Assembly: GCA_002438565.1 (NCBI GenBank)
Contig: DJPN01000002.1
Coordinates: 12,306 to 76,305, forward strand
Source of the DNA: Alphaproteobacteria bacterium UBA6411
GTDB lineage: Bacteria; Pseudomonadota; Alphaproteobacteria; CAAGCB01; CAG-977
DNA: 64,000 nt
Direction of reading: 5' to 3'
The notes below the pieces were generated by a model. That model was not told the DNA's origin and searched no databases. It worked only from the letters and a program-made list of their open reading frames with translations. The translations under genes were made by a program, and so were the position numbers. Shown here piece by piece: positions 63,903 to 64,000 of the stretch (positions are counted from its first letter, which is position 1; every line of letters starts with the position of its first letter).

Positions 63903-63956
63903 AAAAAGCCCGCAATCCGCTCATCCTTTCAACCGGTTACTATGATTTTTGCGGGC
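63903..63956 (-). terminator. Terminator-like stem for an element beyond the right edge
   Basis: On the minus strand GCCCGCAA (63949-63956) can pair with TTGCGGGC (63908-63915), followed by TTTTT. The loop is ~33 bases. It probably ends a transcript that starts right of the window. The last 44 bases (63957-64000) could be the end of an RNA or a short reading frame; nothing firm was recognised. Confidence 0.45.
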
Positions 63957-64000
63957 GAAGGGATTTACTCGCTCACACTCGCCCTGCGGGCCGCCGTTCC

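Noticed and set aside
63900..64000. tRNA gene at the right edge
   Set aside because: No T-loop consensus, acceptor stem or CCA end could be traced on either strand.

Overview
The window is a gene-dense bacterial chromosome segment. It most likely comes from a host-associated alphaproteobacterium, possibly one of the gut lineages near Rhodospirillales; this placement is inference. Evidence: a ChpT-type histidine phosphotransferase, an RpoH with the alphaproteobacterial-style box, a cysteine-free L31, a zapA / 6S RNA / 5-formyl-THF cyclo-ligase cluster, long eukaryote-like isoleucyl-tRNA synthetase, and a 1.4 kb-residue coiled-coil membrane protein next to rpoH. Most of the window is housekeeping. 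Genes are tightly packed, ATGA overlaps are common, and seven convergent gene pairs end within 1 bp of each other or overlap by up to 23 bp.

Layout. 0-6.5 kb: the 5' end of gltB, slyX, an M20 peptidase, a HAD nucleotidase, a DUF2157/GDYXXLXY membrane pair and a DUF3015/DUF4105 periplasmic pair. 6.5-9.8 kb: a degenerate CheA-like protein that lacks the phosphorylatable histidine, overlapping a ChpT homologue. 9.9-15.6 kb: a small protein and a prepilin-like protein, an LpoB-like lipoprotein, and a large AsmA protein with a coiled-coil tail. 15.6-22.4 kb: nucleoside salvage (upp facing cdd-punA-deoC-deoA-deoB, then a second divergent thymidine phosphorylase). 22.4-28.3 kb: glnE and a YhdP/DUF3971 protein.

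28.3-32.7 kb is the most accessory-looking part. Three tandem paralogues of an unrecognised two-helix membrane protein are followed by an HEFQH-type putative metallopeptidase. Each appears to be transcribed on its own. The third paralogue has a run of 14 G residues exactly between a -35 and a -10 box, the architecture of a phase-variable promoter. 32.7-40.2 kb: ruvCAB, yebC, a YmdB-type phosphoesterase, fthC, 6S RNA, zapA and a coiled-coil partner, a shortened ThiE-like protein, gtrA and epmA. 40.3-45.4 kb: efp, suhB-like, then an OmpA-like / MotA-TolQ-like / MotB-OmpA-like trio (the first with an apparent ATT start), and rpmE. 45.5-51.5 kb: a membrane class III cyclase, a PPC-like protein, a DUF2207 protein, a uridine-phosphorylase-like enzyme and an esterase. 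51.6-64 kb: ileS, the giant coiled-coil protein, rpoH, a GalT-like DUF4921 protein, a GT4 glycogen-synthase-like enzyme, and two cysteine-rich secreted proteins.

Functional themes: the nucleoside genes at 15.6-22.4 and 50 kb together would turn scavenged ribo- and deoxyribonucleosides into bases and pentose phosphate. Several genes concern the envelope (LpoB-like, two AsmA-like proteins, OmpA/TolQ-like trio, DUF4105, GtrA). The phase-variable locus and the cysteine-rich proteins are the best candidates for host or environment interaction. No tRNA, rRNA, IS element, prophage or CRISPR array was seen.
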